Notes: generated from the letters alone by a model not told the origin. A stretch of DNA of 64,000 nt from Gordius sp. MW1 (GCA_964036665.1 OZ038527.1:15894221-15958220); one strand, 5' to 3'; shown: positions 36,501 through 48,559, counted from the stretch's first letter. Translations and numbers: made by a program.

Positions 36501-36929
36501 TTTTCATCTATATACTAAGATTGAATATTCACAAAGTTTGGTGTATATTAACAGTCCAAATAATATGAAAATACAAAAAAAAAGTTAAAATGTGCAAAAT
36601 TGTCTTAAATTTTTTAGGGTTATTTAACACTTTACAACGTTGTAGAGTTAAGTCTTTGAATTATAGACACGCTTTAACAAGACGAAATTTAAAATCTTTT
36701 TTGACTTTTTAGGAATATTATGAAGTTGGGAAATCAAATTACATGGCAAGACGCATTATTTAGCATTACTGGGAAATCGAATTATGACGTAGAACCGCTT
36801 TTAGATTATTTTAAGCCACTCATCACACACCTGGAAACTATTATCAGCCAAAATAAGATAAAAATTGGATGGTCATATAGAAAACAATTCAAAAACAGAT
36901 TTTATCGACATTTTAATGGCTTTTATTGA
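33591..36929 (+). CDS. Angiotensin-converting-enzyme-like zinc peptidase (family M2)
   Basis: Secreted dipeptidyl carboxypeptidase family. Exons: 33591-33678, 33781-34042, 34837-35265, 35318-35591, 35680-35906, 36043-36409, 36713-36929, about 620 residues, the size of a single-domain ACE. Exon 1 encodes a signal peptide (MHTNITKPIILIIILIIP, then AVLG). The zinc site HELGH (35729-35743) and the third ligand in LHESIGD, 28 residues after the first His, are present. FKFH, the QFQLFKALC helix and MKLGNQITW match the family C-terminal half. Oddities: the family's CHASAWDF reads CYPSAWNM, so the transition-state His is Tyr; GANPGFHEAIGD reads SPNLALHESIGD; in PYIRY the first Tyr is Phe and the chloride-binding Arg is Glu. 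Exon 3 needs a one-base frame change between AKSYAK (about 35050) and MLINNFVKDG (35079). That is either a sequencing error or a disabling mutation. Confidence 0.88.
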
Positions 36930-37619
36930 TTTTTAAAGTACCAAATATATAGATGTTGTGTAATTTATTTTTTAATAAATAATATTTTATGCTTTCATTA
37001 ACAGTAAGAGAGACACTCATGCGAATATATTAATTGTCGACATAGCTTAATTTTATTGCCGAAAAATCAATGAGAATTTATTTCAAAACTTTATTTAGAT
37101 GATAAAAATAGAAGACCTGTGTGATGATATTAATTACAATATATATTAAAGTAAATTAGAACAAAAAATAATGTTGTCCCTGGCCTAAAAACTGGGTAAT
37201 AATTGCCTATACACCCACATTTTATTGAGCAATAAATAACATTTTACTTAATACTAAAACAATTTTGTACAAAATATTAACTCGATGGTCACTAACATTT
37301 GCCTTTAGTTTTCATTTGATTATAAGAATAGTTAATAAAATAATTAAGTAATAAATAAATTATCTTTTAACCTGTCTTTAGAAATCTTAATGTACAACGT
37401 TTAGCAAGTCAGAGGATAATTGAATCTGTATTAGAGAACTATGCTATATTCTATAATTCGAACCAAGCTTTAAATTATTGTTTTACCAGTACGTTCACAA
37501 AGAAAAAGAGAATTTATAAATGTAGGGTCCGTTAAGTACAGATGTGCAAAATTTTAACTTGAATTTAACTCACACTTTATTTAATAGAGCTTGGTTTCTC
37601 AAATTTAAATTTATTAGCG
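36930..37619. other. 3' flank of the ACE-like gene, nothing else seen
   Basis: An AATAAA lies about 45 nt after the stop codon (near 36975) and is a plausible poly(A) signal. The remainder is AT-rich without recognisable features. Confidence 0.45.
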
Positions 37620-37985
37620 TGGGGTTCTAATCTTCTTCTTTATCAAGTATTTGATCCAAAAGTCGTGGGGTTTGTTTTAGAGAGTTTCTCTAACTTGATC
37701 GCGTAAGCTTAGTATCTTCCTAACGTGATGCAAAGTGGTCCTCTTCCTCTCCCCCGGTACCTCTATGTCCAGTACTTTTCGATTTACATCATTCTTCTCC
37801 CTTCATATGTACTTACACCTTACACATTTTTGCCTTAAAACAATGGTGGAGCTTAGTATACTCAAACTCCATTGTATCACTCTCACCTCCGTGGCTTATT
37901 AAAACTTTTCTCCCATGGGGCTTAATGCCCATCAGAGACAATGCCCGACCCGGTGCCGAACAGGATTCGGGCTTAATAAGGTTTT
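37620..37985 (-). pseudogene. 3' fragment of an RTE-like LINE
   Basis: The reverse complement aligns with the 3' part of the LINE at 57060-57450. Shared pieces are TCGAAAAGTACT, GGAAGAGGACCAC/GACC and AGAAGAATGATGTAAATCG. In the intact family this region encodes the end of the RT protein (WYGH...RGRP... type). Here it is too broken to read through. A 5'-truncated, old insertion. Confidence 0.6.
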
Positions 37986-37989
37986 TTTA

Positions 37990-39042
37990 GATAGTATATT
38001 ATTTTGTTACTTTTTTATATGATTGTATATGAAAATGCTAAGAAAGTCAAGAATATATGAAAAATGTTAAAAAAGTCAAGACACTTGATTTTGCCACCCG
38101 TCCCCAAGATGCAATTGCTTAAATATCAGTTTATTTGTTATAGAACTTAAAGCATAATCATAAATTATTATAAAAAATATAATTACATAATATTATATAA
38201 CACAATAATACATATTTTTTATATTTAATCCTTTCTAATATTAAATAAGCTGTTCAAATGTTTAGGCTAGATGCATGTTGAAGGTTGTTGTAGGAGGTGG
38301 AATTGCACATATTCTAGCAACTTATGGACCTAAAAATATTAAAAATCCAATTCTTATGTACTGGGAGAAGCAATTTGTTGGGCTGGAATTGGTTCGATTG
38401 TTCTAGGGGGTGGAATTGCTAACTAAACGGAAAGATGGATTTGTGTCTTAATTGTGTAAAATTTATATTAAAATTGGAACTGTTACGCGAAAACCTCTGT
38501 TGTTTAAATTATTTGTTATGACATATCTCGTGCAAAATTTTGGGTAAATATAATTGGTCGTCGGGAAGATGCAAAATCTAGAGGCTGTGCAGAAGCGATT
38601 GGAATATTAAAATTTATGTAGACCTTTCATTGTTTGTAATTCACATGTGCCGTCTAGATATAATACAAAAGCGGCATGCCCAAAATCATACGATGCATGC
38701 AAGCGCATCTGTACATAAGACGACTGACCTGTTAGGCGACAACCAATTAGGTTACAGATTTATGTGCGATTCGAATGAGCGCAACTGAAGAAAAAACCAA
38801 TTTATGAAAACCAATAGGACACATTTGCACATATGTTCATATAATAATTATGCCTTTTCTAAAACTAATTAATCTTACAGTTAAGGCGAACAATTTTGTT
38901 ACCAAAAAGCACTTAGATGCACCACATAAAAGTAAGATTTTTGAGCCCAAATGAATTTATATGTATTTTAGCTAGTTTAACACAAAAAAATATTTCCATC
39001 GCTTAATCGTTCTAATCTATATACTAAAAATTTATTGCATGT
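37990..39042. other. AT-rich stretch, no gene seen
   Basis: No convincing coding frame, tRNA box pair or repeat edge. Confidence 0.4.
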
Positions 39043-39050
39043 GATATTAT

Positions 39051-39874
39051 CAGGGGTTTGAACCCGCCCAAAATAAAATCGGGTTCGTGTTCGGGTTTGG
39101 CATAAATTTTGAAATCGGGTTCGTGTTCGGGTTTGGCATAAATTTTGATACCCGGTTCGGGTACAGGTGCGGGTTCAAGAAATTTTATTAGACTAATAAT
39201 ACATTTTTACTTCAAAAAATTATTAAATAGTTAACTTAATTTTTAAATAGCACCTAATTAAATTAACATGCCAACTGTTTAATGGGGTTATTTTCCTTCA
39301 CCATTTTTAGACTCTAAAAGAGAATAATAAAATATATGTCCTATTCTTATTAAACATTGTATAATAATTAGACCTCAGTAAATTTTACAAGTGAGAAACA
39401 AATTTAAAATTATAATAAAACATCTGAGGTTTCTTGGAGATTAAATGTTAAAGTACAAGTATTTTACAATTATTATATAAATTATAGTCTAATATATATC
39501 AATTATATATATAATACTTACAAATAATTCTTGAGATAATATAAATTATAGTCTAATATATATCAATTATATATATAATACTTACAAATAATTCTTGAGA
39601 TAATTTGTATTGATTAATTAATGAAAAATGCTGAAAACATAAAAATATTGAAATTAAAATCATATGGTTTTCTTCGTTTCCGTTACATTCTCATGATAGA
39701 GAAAACTGAGATATTCAATTCCATTCACAATATATTTTTGAATTAAAAACCCGAACCCGATCCCTTTTTGTATTTTTCGGGTTCGGGTTTTAAGTATTTT
39801 TAAAAATGGGTTCGGGTTCTGTAAAACATCGGGTTTTACCCGGTTCGGGTTCAAGGGTTCGGGACAAACCCCTG
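39051..39874. mobile_element. hAT-type non-autonomous element, CGGGTTCG arrays
   Basis: The 824-bp element has ends CAGGGGTTTG and CAAACCCCTG in inverted orientation and an exact 8-bp target duplication GATATTAT (39043-39050 and 39875-39882). Inside each end are inverted arrays of GGGTTCGGGT-type units (about 39065-39175 and 39745-39865). CAGGG is a classical hAT terminus. The interior is non-coding and contains a recent 64-bp tandem duplication. Confidence 0.9.
39477..39604 (+). repeat. Perfect 64-bp tandem duplication
   Basis: 39477-39540 and 39541-39604 are identical (start ATAAATTATAGTCTAATATA, end TTCTTGAGATAAT). It lies in the interior of the hAT element at 39051-39874. Full identity implies a very recent event or an assembly duplication. 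Confidence 0.95.
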
Positions 39875-40119
39875 GATATTATTAATTATATTTTGAATGT
39901 TTTAATTTTTCATAGGTGTATAGTCGGAACTCCATTAATTTTGCTATGAGGCTGTGTGAAGCGTGAGTTGCGTTTATTGGTATGATTGGGAGAAGTACAT
40001 GTAAATTAGGTATTCATATAGCAAGGGCGTTAAAAAGTATGATCCTTAAAGTTTTGTGGTTTAGTTTTTGTTTAATTAGTGTTCTTTATAATGCGGTTGT
40101 TTTAGTTTCAAATTGAAGT

Positions 40120-40710
40120 TTTTGTATTGGTTTTCAATTTTGTGAAGGGCTTATTTACAGTAAGGACGTCAGTTAGACGATATGGGAAAAAGAATTTTCT
40201 TACGCTTAATAAGAGGCAGCTGTGGAAAAAGGCTAGTAAAGGGATTACCATTGGGGGAAGAAAGAGGTCTAATTGTTGCTTGCCACAGGGCAGTAAGGTG
40301 GGTGAAAAAATTATGGGGGATAAAAATCAAACCAATAGTAGGGTTATTAGAAAAGGCCAGGATCCCGGGTGGCTGTAATGTGTCGTGTGCCCTGTAAATG
40401 GAAAAGGGTGGTCGGCAGGAAGACAGTTCAAGGACTAGTAGAGGATTTAACAATTAAGGCATTAGAGATAGACGGTGAGGTAATGGTTGGTGGTATTGGT
40501 AGGGCAAGAGCATTTAATCTAAGGACTAAAAGATGGCAAGAGGGCGAGGGATGGATAGAAAGAAGGTTGACCGATGTGCGGAAGGTGACAGGCTTTTTAC
40601 TTTATGGTAAAGCATACATAATTTTCCATTTTCATAAAAAGAAAGTGTTGGAGGAAATTATTTCTATTTTCATATTATATTTTCTACTACTTATCTCTCA
40701 TTTTTAATTT
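40120..40710 (+). other. Unclassified coding-like relic
   Basis: A local rise in GC gives overlapping frames of 70-110 codons (40127-40378, 40182-40397, 40369-40707) rich in Lys, Arg and Gly, for example EIDGEVMVGGIGRARAFNL then RTKRWQEGEGWIERRLTD. Two frames could join by a shift near 40370. I do not recognise the family. The composition differs from the flanks and resembles decayed retroelement coding sequence more than a host exon; no splice signals frame it. Confidence 0.3.
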
Positions 40711-40962
40711 TACTTTACCGCTAGTTTACTCTATTCTACCTAACTCTTCCCTATTTATCTCTCATTTATTTTATTATTGTGTTATGCATATTTATACCTA
40801 TTTCGGCCTAGAGCCATATTTATAAAAAAACAAAAATAAATAAGAAAAAATTATATGTAAAAAATGAATGTATAGAAGCATGGGCGAAGGCTTAATCGAA
40901 AAAGGCTCAATTCAAGTAGAGAAATTGTATTTCTCACTAGCGCGATTTCGCAATAACGAATT

Positions 40963-41096
40963 TATATGTCTCAGTGAAAACAATCGCGATTTCACAATAA
41001 CATTATGTAGGGAAATATAACGTAGAAATTATATGTCTCAGTGAAAACAATCGCGATTTCGCAATAACGTTATGTACGGAAAATAAACGCAAAAAA
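40963..41096 (+). repeat. 67-bp tandem duplication
   Basis: Two units beginning TATATGTCTCAGTGAAAACA and containing CAATCGCGATTTC (period 67). A third, partial unit (GCGATTTCGCAATAACGAA) precedes them at 40941. No function evident. Confidence 0.8.
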
Positions 41097-41639
41097 CTGT
41101 ATTTTGCATGACTTCGTGTAACAGTGTATACAGAGGTATAATATAAAAACTGTATTTACAATTTCGGAGAAAATATTTTAAATACGCTCACGGATTTAAG
41201 GAGTTGATATTAATGTTTAAAAAAATTGTAGAGTGGTCGTATATGTATGGTATGGTGTACTCACTCCCGTTTAAAAAAAAAGTAATAAAAATAATTAAAA
41301 ATAAATAATTGTTGTGGCTAGGCATCTTTCCATGCGCTTCTTCCCCCTCTCCCCTCCTCTCTTTGTAAGATGCCGCGTGCTAACGCCATCTGCGCTAGAA
41401 GCGTGTATTAATGAGATCATTGTCACAATCGATATTTTAGATATATGAAAATTCTCACGCATTATTATAATATACATATTTTCGGGGATATGTACGATTA
41501 CCTTCGCGCGATGGGGAATGGAATATTCATATATAAATAAATAAGGTAAGAATCTAATATTATTAAGAGTCCATAATTTAATAAAATTAAATTGGTTAAT
41601 AATTAAAAAAATAATATTAAAAAAGGGAGGCAAAGTGAT

Positions 41640-43020
41640 GTATTATTTCGATTTTATATTTGTATTCTCATACATTTTTTAAAATAAATTCTTTATTAAA
41701 TGGTAAACAAAAAATTACATTCACGACTAAAAAAATATAAAAACGCGCTATAACTAAACGGATGGGCATTGATCCGTGTATGGAAATCGTGTTGGATTTA
41801 ACGATTTCCATTGTGATCTTTTGTATGATAAAAAAGTATACTCTTTCAAATCTAAAAAGACGTTGGAGATCGCTTTTCCAATTTGTTTCAGGAGAGCGAG
41901 AGCTTCGGCGCCAAAATTTCCAATTGTGGTTGCCACTACGGGAATGAATATATTGTGTCCGTGAGGGAGGAATATTTGGTTGTCTTCCTATTCTCTGCAC
42001 TGACTATAAGGTCCGGAGAGGAGTTGGATGGGGAAAATATGTCGACCGTGGTGAAGTCCCAAGTAAGATTCAGTCCACGAGACCATGGGATGAGTGTGAC
42101 CCCGTCTGGTCTTTTTCCATCGGTGGTGCTAAGGCCGACGGACTCCAAGATGTTTGGGTAGCCTGCCTGGGGTTGCGGCCTTTGCTGTATTTGCAATGAA
42201 GGGGATGATGATCATTGGGTAGGACCGGCTGTTTGCAGAGATCGCATACCAAAGGGGATACTATGTCACATCCGAGACGGAGATCTATGGCTATGCGTAA
42301 CTCCTCCCCAGACATATGGAGTCCAAAATTCCTGCTCGGGATTGCTTCGAGCCACTCGTAACCGCTTTTGGAAGAGGCCCAATTGAAAGGGAGTTTCCCC
42401 TGAGATAGTTCGTTCGAAGAAAGATAAGCGACGGAACTTGCTATTAGGGGAAGATCTCATTCCTTTTGGGTCACTCCGAGTGGTCGTTCAGCTGACTCGA
42501 GCTTGTCCGCGTCCCACCTATGGAAAGCCTCCAGGAGGTGCGTGTCTAAGAGGGATGTCATGGCAGAAATTAGGGGGTCGGTACTCATGCGCGATTATAT
42601 AAAACCCGCTAATGCTATCTGTTGCGGAGATCGAATACCAATTCCCCCACTCTTAGAAGGGAGGGATACTTGGAGCCATTAGACTGGAGTAAATTTTATA
42701 TTTAAGCAGGTTTCAAAAAGAGTTTGAATGTGTCGTTCGATTAAATTTAAATGCTCTGGGCAGCCAAAGATAGGTGAAGCACGCAAGGCTGATTTATTTT
42801 CGGGATTAGCAGAACGCCTAGGTGGCTGAACTGGTCGAGAGTGAGGACAGGAAAGGGGATCTATTAAAGGATCCCTGCTGTATTCACATTTTAAGTGGTT
42901 GAGTTTGAGTCGAATTGAATCTGAAAAGGATTCAATAATCGGCGGTATTTTACATATTTCACTCGCGAGGCCCACCAGAAATCCGTCGTCCATGTACCAT
43001 AATATGTGTAATCATAATCG
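41640..43020 (-). pseudogene. Non-LTR retrotransposon relic: RT YMDD box plus CCHC and RPD-D module
   Basis: Reading down the - strand in three shifting frames: LWYMDDGFLVGLASEI with LRLNHLKCEYS-like text (42993-42880), the catalytic palm motif and following region of a reverse transcriptase. Then GYEWLEAIPSRNFGLHMSGE, RIAIDLRLGCDIVSPLVCDL, a Cys/His cluster (CDLC, then HHPLHC), GLSTTDGKRPDGVTLIPW with WDFTTVD, and a long tail with GNFGAEALALLKQIGKAI. The order RT, CCHC, RPD...D is that of elements with a restriction-like endonuclease (R2-type); assignment to a clade is inference. Same family as 19620-21605. Frameshifts and a stop show it is dead. Confidence 0.65.
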
Positions 43021-43785
43021 TAATTATAGCCTTGATTGTAGTCATCCATTTGAGCTTGGACATTCATTTCGACCGGTTTTGTGGTTTGTAATGTGTTACT
43101 GAAACCGAAAAAACTTTTGCCCTCTTTCTTTTCTCCACTACCCCAAAATTTTCCACCCGAGCGGCAAAACATTACCGGTATCTTTATAACTTTAACAAGT
43201 TTAAATAAATGAAAATTCAATAATTATCATTGCGGAAATTGTTTGAAATACTTTTTAATCAACTTATTTGCAAATTATAGTAAAAATTGGATTTAGGAGA
43301 GGCATTATCTGTGTATGAAATGGTATAGATAATTTACTTTGAGTGGGTTTTTGTCCAGTGCTATAGGCATAGCCCATGAACCCAACGATTGATTGTAAAA
43401 AGACCACGACTACTATAACCTCGATCGGAGCTATAAGAGGGCCACTGGAACTATCTGAGGCTTCCCCGACCGCTTTATCTACTTAACCAGCTATTAAAAA
43501 ATGTTATTATAATTTATTTTTAAATATTAGTATAGTTTTTTTTGGATTTAGGGGGGGGGCAGTCACCCCTCCATGCCACCCCCTGGCTACGCCCACGAGT
43601 ACATCATACCGAGTTATCGTAATTAAAAATATATATAATAAAATTTCCACATCAAAATTAGGCCTGCCGCACACAAAAATTGCCAACCATTTTGGGGGGT
43701 TAAATTAAGCCACTATAATTTAAGTTATTTAAGCCCGCCTGCACCATAGGTGTAGCCAAGATTTTTCCATAAAGATGGGCATAGA

Positions 43786-43932
43786 CGTAGCCAGCATTGG
43801 GAAAGGAGGGCAATAATGATTCAAGAAGGGGCGAAATGATCATTTTTTGAAATTTTAGCCATCATTTTAATAAATTTCAACAATTCTTTTAAATTTAGGA
43901 GGGGCAGCCGCTCCTCTCTTGGCTACGCCCAT
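43786..43932. repeat. Short MITE-like repeat with GGCTACGCCCAT ends
   Basis: Begins ATGGGCATAGACGTAGCCA and ends TGGCTACGCCCAT, an imperfect inverted pair, with G-rich and C-rich runs inside. Similar ends occur at 43575-43600, 50689-50799 and, disrupted, at 32838-32977. The short size and inverted ends suggest a MITE; I found no clean target duplication here. Confidence 0.55.
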
Positions 43933-44259
43933 GAAGAGGGGACTACTTAATAATTTTTCCAATTTTGCCCCCCCCCCCTAATTTTTTACCCTCTTTCTCA
44001 CCATGGGGAGGAGGGGGGGTGTGCCCCCCCCCCTTCAATGATTTAAGATTGCCAATTTTGAAATATCAAAATAAAGTTTAAGCCAAAGTGGTAAAAAATA
44101 TTTAAAGGGGTGACCACTGAGGGACATGGAGAGATAGTTGCTTCTATATGATAAAATTATTTTTTAATTTTAATTGCAACGCTTCAGCCATAAGTTCCTG
44201 TAATTTTTAAAACCATTATAACGAGCATTTTGGCATTTATTTAAATATTAATTTTAAAA

Positions 44260-44455
44260 TCCCCCCCCTCTGGTGAGAAAGAGAAAATTAAGAGGATAAA
44301 AAATAGGGGGGGGGGGCAAAACACCCCCCCCCCTCCCCCCTGGTGAGAAACAGGATAAAAAATAAGGGGGGGGGGTGTTCCCTCCCCCCGGTGAAAAACA
44401 GGATAAAAAATAAGGGGGGGGGGGCAAAACAACGGGACAAATAAAGGTAGGGGGC
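44260..44455 (-). repeat. Tandem repeat of G/C homopolymer blocks, 3 units
   Basis: Three units of about 60-75 bp, each with a GGTGAGAAA or GGTGAAAAA piece, GGATAAAAAATA and a run of 10-13 G flanked by C runs. Proline-rich open frames on the - strand here are artefacts of the C/G runs. Neighbouring DNA (43975-44030) has the same style of homopolymer blocks. Confidence 0.8.
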
Positions 44456-44659
44456 AAAGTTCTTTATAATATATTATAATTTTTTTATCACCCTTAGGAT
44501 TAATATATAATTGAAAAATATTGATTAGCATTATATGGCAGCTACCAACTCTAATAGTAAGCTAAAATTCAATTTGCTAAAAACCGTGGCTAGTTTAAAA
44601 CAAGCCTGCTAGATACCACGGTTTATATCAGTCCAATCTGCCAAATGCCCGGTTACTTA

Positions 44660-44815
44660 CATCCAGAGCTGTTACTAGTTCCTGGAACTAGTTCCTTTTC
44701 TTCAGTAAAGTAACTGTAATCAGTTACTTTTACTTCAGGGTAACTGTAACTGTAGTTAGTTACATTATTTTAGTAACTTTTAACTAAAATTACATTTACT
44801 TTTTATTAAATTTTT
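44660..44815 (+). repeat. Fragment with AGTTAC/GTAACT arrays, probable transposon end
   Basis: Starts near AGAGCTGTTACTAGTTCCTG and carries many inverted and direct GTAACT/AGTTAC units in 130 bp. Such arrays are common just inside ends of some hAT elements. Only one end is visible, so this is a truncated copy and the class is a guess. Confidence 0.4.
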
Positions 44816-44944
44816 TAAATTAAATATCAAAACTACACGTCTAGTTTGCGTTAATCACTTTAAATTTAAATTTTCTTCGCGGATCAAATTTGAATTTCGA
44901 ATAGCTAGTCCATCCTATCTTTAAATTATTACTATTTTATAAGG

Positions 44945-46470
44945 TACTAGCTGTGCCCGGCCAAGCGTTGCTTTGGCTCAGTCCTTAAGTGGTTAATTAA
45001 GTATAAGCTATTAATAAGACTTATCTAAAATGGGGTCATATATGAAATAATTTATAATGTGAAAGGTCCGAATAATTTTATGAACCCACTATTTTTAGTA
45101 TATATTTATATAATAAGACAAACCAAATGCAAATTCTGTTTTAATCATCAAATCCGACAAAAATTAAATGTTTTTGAAAAAATTCCTTATTAATGCTGTT
45201 ACTTATTATACAATAATACCATTATTTTATTTTTCCAGTTAGCTGATTTATTTAAAATACAATTTTCTTTAATATAATAAAATAATTAATTGAAGGATGG
45301 ATAATTATTAAAAATATGCTTCTATGATCGACCACGTGATAATAATGACAAAAACTGCATAATTTAAATTTTATTTATTTAATTTAAATAGTCTGTTAAA
45401 CCCCAATAATTTTAACCGTATACTGTAACATTTTTATTATACTTTTAAATATCTAATTCGAGAAAACTTCAGCTTTGTATGTATGACGTCATTATTGTAT
45501 ATGCTGCTATAAATGAAACTGGACGGGAAATGTCAGATATTTTTAAAACAAAAAGGTATTTTAGGAATCTGAAAAAGCTATTTTACCCCTGGCCTATCTG
45601 GGCATCTACGGCTAAATTTTCGCTCGAATCGGATCTGAAGTTTCAGAATTTAGCCCTTTTTTAAAACCAAAAGGCCGAGAAATGTCCGATATTTTTAAAA
45701 CTAAAAGGAATTTTAGCAATCTGAAAAAGCTATTTTACACCTGGCCGCCCTGAGAACCTACGGGTAAAGTTTCGCGCGAATCGGGCCGGTAGTTTCAGAA
45801 TTTATTCTCATTTAAATATCTCATTTAATTAAAATTAATGATAGATAAATAATGACATTTATATATTAATAGCATTTACTCAGAATAATCAACGTTGGAC
45901 TATTTTATATTACATTTAAATTATATATACTTTCATCTTTCTCATTTAAAATATCTCATTTAATGATAATGAGAAAAATTCATCTTCTTCACCTATATAT
46001 TTTCTCAAATAATCTATAATTTTATTTATTTCAGGTTAATTCATTAATTTTATGTTGTCACCGTTAAGAAAAGATGACGTTTAAGAAATTTAATTCATAA
46101 ATGTTATGTTGTCTTGTCACCGTTAAGAAAAGATGACGTTTAAGAAATTTAATTCATAAATTTTATATTGTCACCGTTAAGAAAAGATTACGTTTTACTA
46201 CAAACTACTATAAGTGATACACTTTTACTACAGAACTGTCTGTATATTCAAATTTTCGACGAACGCGAGGAGGTGCGTTTGATTGACATTTTATTGAACG
46301 TCAAAACGCATAAAACCCAATATCTTGAAAATTAAAAGGAATTTTAGAAATCTGAAAAAGCTATTTTACCCCTGGCCGCCCTGGGAACCTAGGGGTAAAT
46401 TTTCGCGCGAATCGGGCCGGTAGTTTCAAAGATTAGCCCTTACATACATATATACACTTTACTTTATATA
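44945..46470 (+). repeat. Dispersed repeat beginning CTAGCTGTGCCCGGCC
   Basis: The left edge reads TACTAGCTGTGCCCGGCCAA. The body has three diverged direct copies of a block of about 120 bp (about 45545-45660, 45690-45800, 46320-46440) around CTGAAAAAGCTATTTTAC, CCTGGCCGCCCTG and TCGGGCCGGTAGTTTC. The right end is a TATATATAGATTAT run. One more block lies inverted at 27265-27440. Between copies sit three 65-70-bp tandem units (46041-46195) with CACCGTTAAGAAAAGATGACG. No protein is encoded. The element class is not recognised. Confidence 0.6.
46041..46195 (+). repeat. Three tandem units of about 68 bp
   Basis: Units contain GTCACCGTTAAGAAAAGATG then ACGTTTAAGAAATTTAATTC. The third is shortened. 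Inside the dispersed repeat 44945-46470. Confidence 0.85.
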
Positions 46471-46997
46471 TATAGATTATATTAGTACATTGTAGTGTTG
46501 TAAAAAACCAAGGTTTTAGATTGGTCGCCTGCAAGGGTTAGCGTTTTTTCCCACCAAACCCTTTCAGTGTTAGGTGAATTTTTTTGGTTCACCCTTGGTG
46601 TTTGGCGCTTTTCACACCCATACACCAAGAGTGTTTGGGTGAAATTTTTTGGTTCACCCTTGGTGTATTGGCGCTTTTCACACCCATACACCAAGGGTGT
46701 TTGGGTGAAATTTTTTGGTTCACCCTTGGTGTATTGGCGCCTTTCACACCCATACACCTTTGGTAACCTTTTGGTTTGGTTTTGGTCGGTTTGGGTTGTG
46801 TATGGAAACATGTGAAGTTTTTATAATTTTTGTATTTATTAGTTATTTATTTTTGTAATGAACTTTTATTGATGGGAAATATGAAATGACGTCACTAAGT
46901 GGAAAGTATCATACTTGCTAGTTATAATCAACCTATAATTTGTTCCAATTGGTATGCGATGCATCATTCATGCAGATCATTAAAGGTGTATTATGAA

Positions 46998-47870
46998 AAT
47001 ATTTTTTCACCTGTTAATTGTGAAACAGGTGACAAATGTCAAAATCTTTAATATCTATTGAAATGAATATTTTTTTTTGGGAATTGGTTCATTATATGAC
47101 TAAAACAAGTTTTAAACTCGAAAATAATATTTTTTCACTTGTTCAATGTGAAACAGGTGGCAAATTCCAAAATCTTTAATATCTATTGAAATGAATATTT
47201 TTTTTTGGGAATTGGTTCATTATATGACTAAAACAAGTTTTAAACTCAAAAATAATATTTTTTCACCTGTCCAATGTGAAACAGGTGACAAATGTCAAAA
47301 TCTTTAATATCTATTGAAATGAATATTTTTTTTTGGGAATTGGTTCATTATATGACTAAAACAAGTTTTAAACTCGAAAATAATATTTTTTCACCTGTTC
47401 AATGTGAAACAGGTGGCAAATTCCAAAATCTTTAATATCTATTGAAATGAATATTTTTTTTTGGGAATTGGTTCATTATATGACGAAAACAAGTTTTAAA
47501 CTCGAAAATAATATTTTTTCACCTGTTCAATGTGAAACAGGTGACAAATTCCAAAATCTTTAATATCTATTGAAATGAATATTTTTTTTTGAAAATTGGT
47601 TCATTATATGACTAAAACAAGTTTTAAACTCGAAAATAATATTTTTTCACCTGTTCAATGTGAAACAGGTGACAAATTCCAAAATCTTAAATATCTATTG
47701 AAATGAATATTTTTTTTTGGAAATTGGTTCATTATATGACTAAAACAAGTTTTAAACTCGAAAATAATATTTTTTCACCTGTTCAATGTGAAACAGGTGA
47801 CAAATTCCAAAATCTTTAATATCTATTGAAATGAATATTTTTTTTGGAAATTGGTTCATTATATGACTAA
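46998..47870 (+). repeat. Left-arm tandem array, about 120-bp unit, 7 units
   Basis: Seven units with near-constant length. Each has a TTTTTCACCTGTTCAATGTG/AAACAGGTG stem-loop, a T run of 8-10 bases, TTGGTTCATTATATGAC and ACAAGTTTTAAACTCGAAAA. Variation between units (GACAAATGTC against GGCAAATTCC) shows exchange of unit types rather than simple doubling. The right arm (48560-49310) carries the inverted equivalent. Confidence 0.92.
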
Positions 47871-48559
47871 GATAAGTTTTAAACATGAAAAAAATATATA
47901 TTGGAAGTTTTGAGGAGTTAGGTTTAGTCTACATTAACTTTTATAATGTTTTATTTTAACTGGCTTATTCTTAGATGTATATAAGTTGTATAAAATTTGT
48001 GGTCAGACAAAAGGTGTCATAATCTTTAAATTGGGTCAATTCATTTATTTTCCGATATTTTGCACAAAGCAATATTGAAACAAGTAGCATTTATAGAAAA
48101 AAAGTCTAAATCATACAGGTAAAAAATCTAAATCTTTTAAGTAGATCTCAATTAAAATATTTCTTTTACGTTTCCATCTTTTAAGGCTTTATTAAGTCCC
48201 ACTCATTATAAACGTATAAAAGTTGTAGATCCTAAAGATGAAAAGTGTCCGAATCTTTTTAATTGGCCTAAATACGATATGTAAATAAACGTCTTGGGGT
48301 CCTCATGACTCGACCCAGAATATTCTAATTAAAAGATTTAGATTTTTTACCTGTATGATTTAGACTTTTTTTCTATAAATGCTACTTGTTTTAATATTGC
48401 TTTGTGCAAAATATCGGAAAATAAATGAATTGACCCAATTTAAAGATTATGACAGGTTTTGTCTGACCACAAATTTTATACAACTTATATACGTCTTAGA
48501 ATAAGCCAAAATGTAGATTAAACCTAACTCCTCAAAACTTCCAATATATATTTTTTTCA

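Noticed and set aside
42679-43220. Host gene encoding a Tyr/Asp-rich protein (YNYDYDYTYYG)
   Set aside because: That frame is a shifted reading of the region that encodes the WYMDDGFLVG reverse-transcriptase box in the next frame. The Tyr/Asp text is not conserved.
44241-44531. Proline-rich protein on the - strand
   Set aside because: The prolines come from C homopolymer blocks in a three-unit tandem repeat; no start context, splice sites or homology.
46482-46815. Open frames of 82-109 codons with repeated peptides at both ends of the foldback (also 49500-49863)
   Set aside because: They translate the TTTGGTTCACCCTTGGTG repeat block in several frames and on both strands; the repeat length keeps frames open. 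No conserved protein resemblance.
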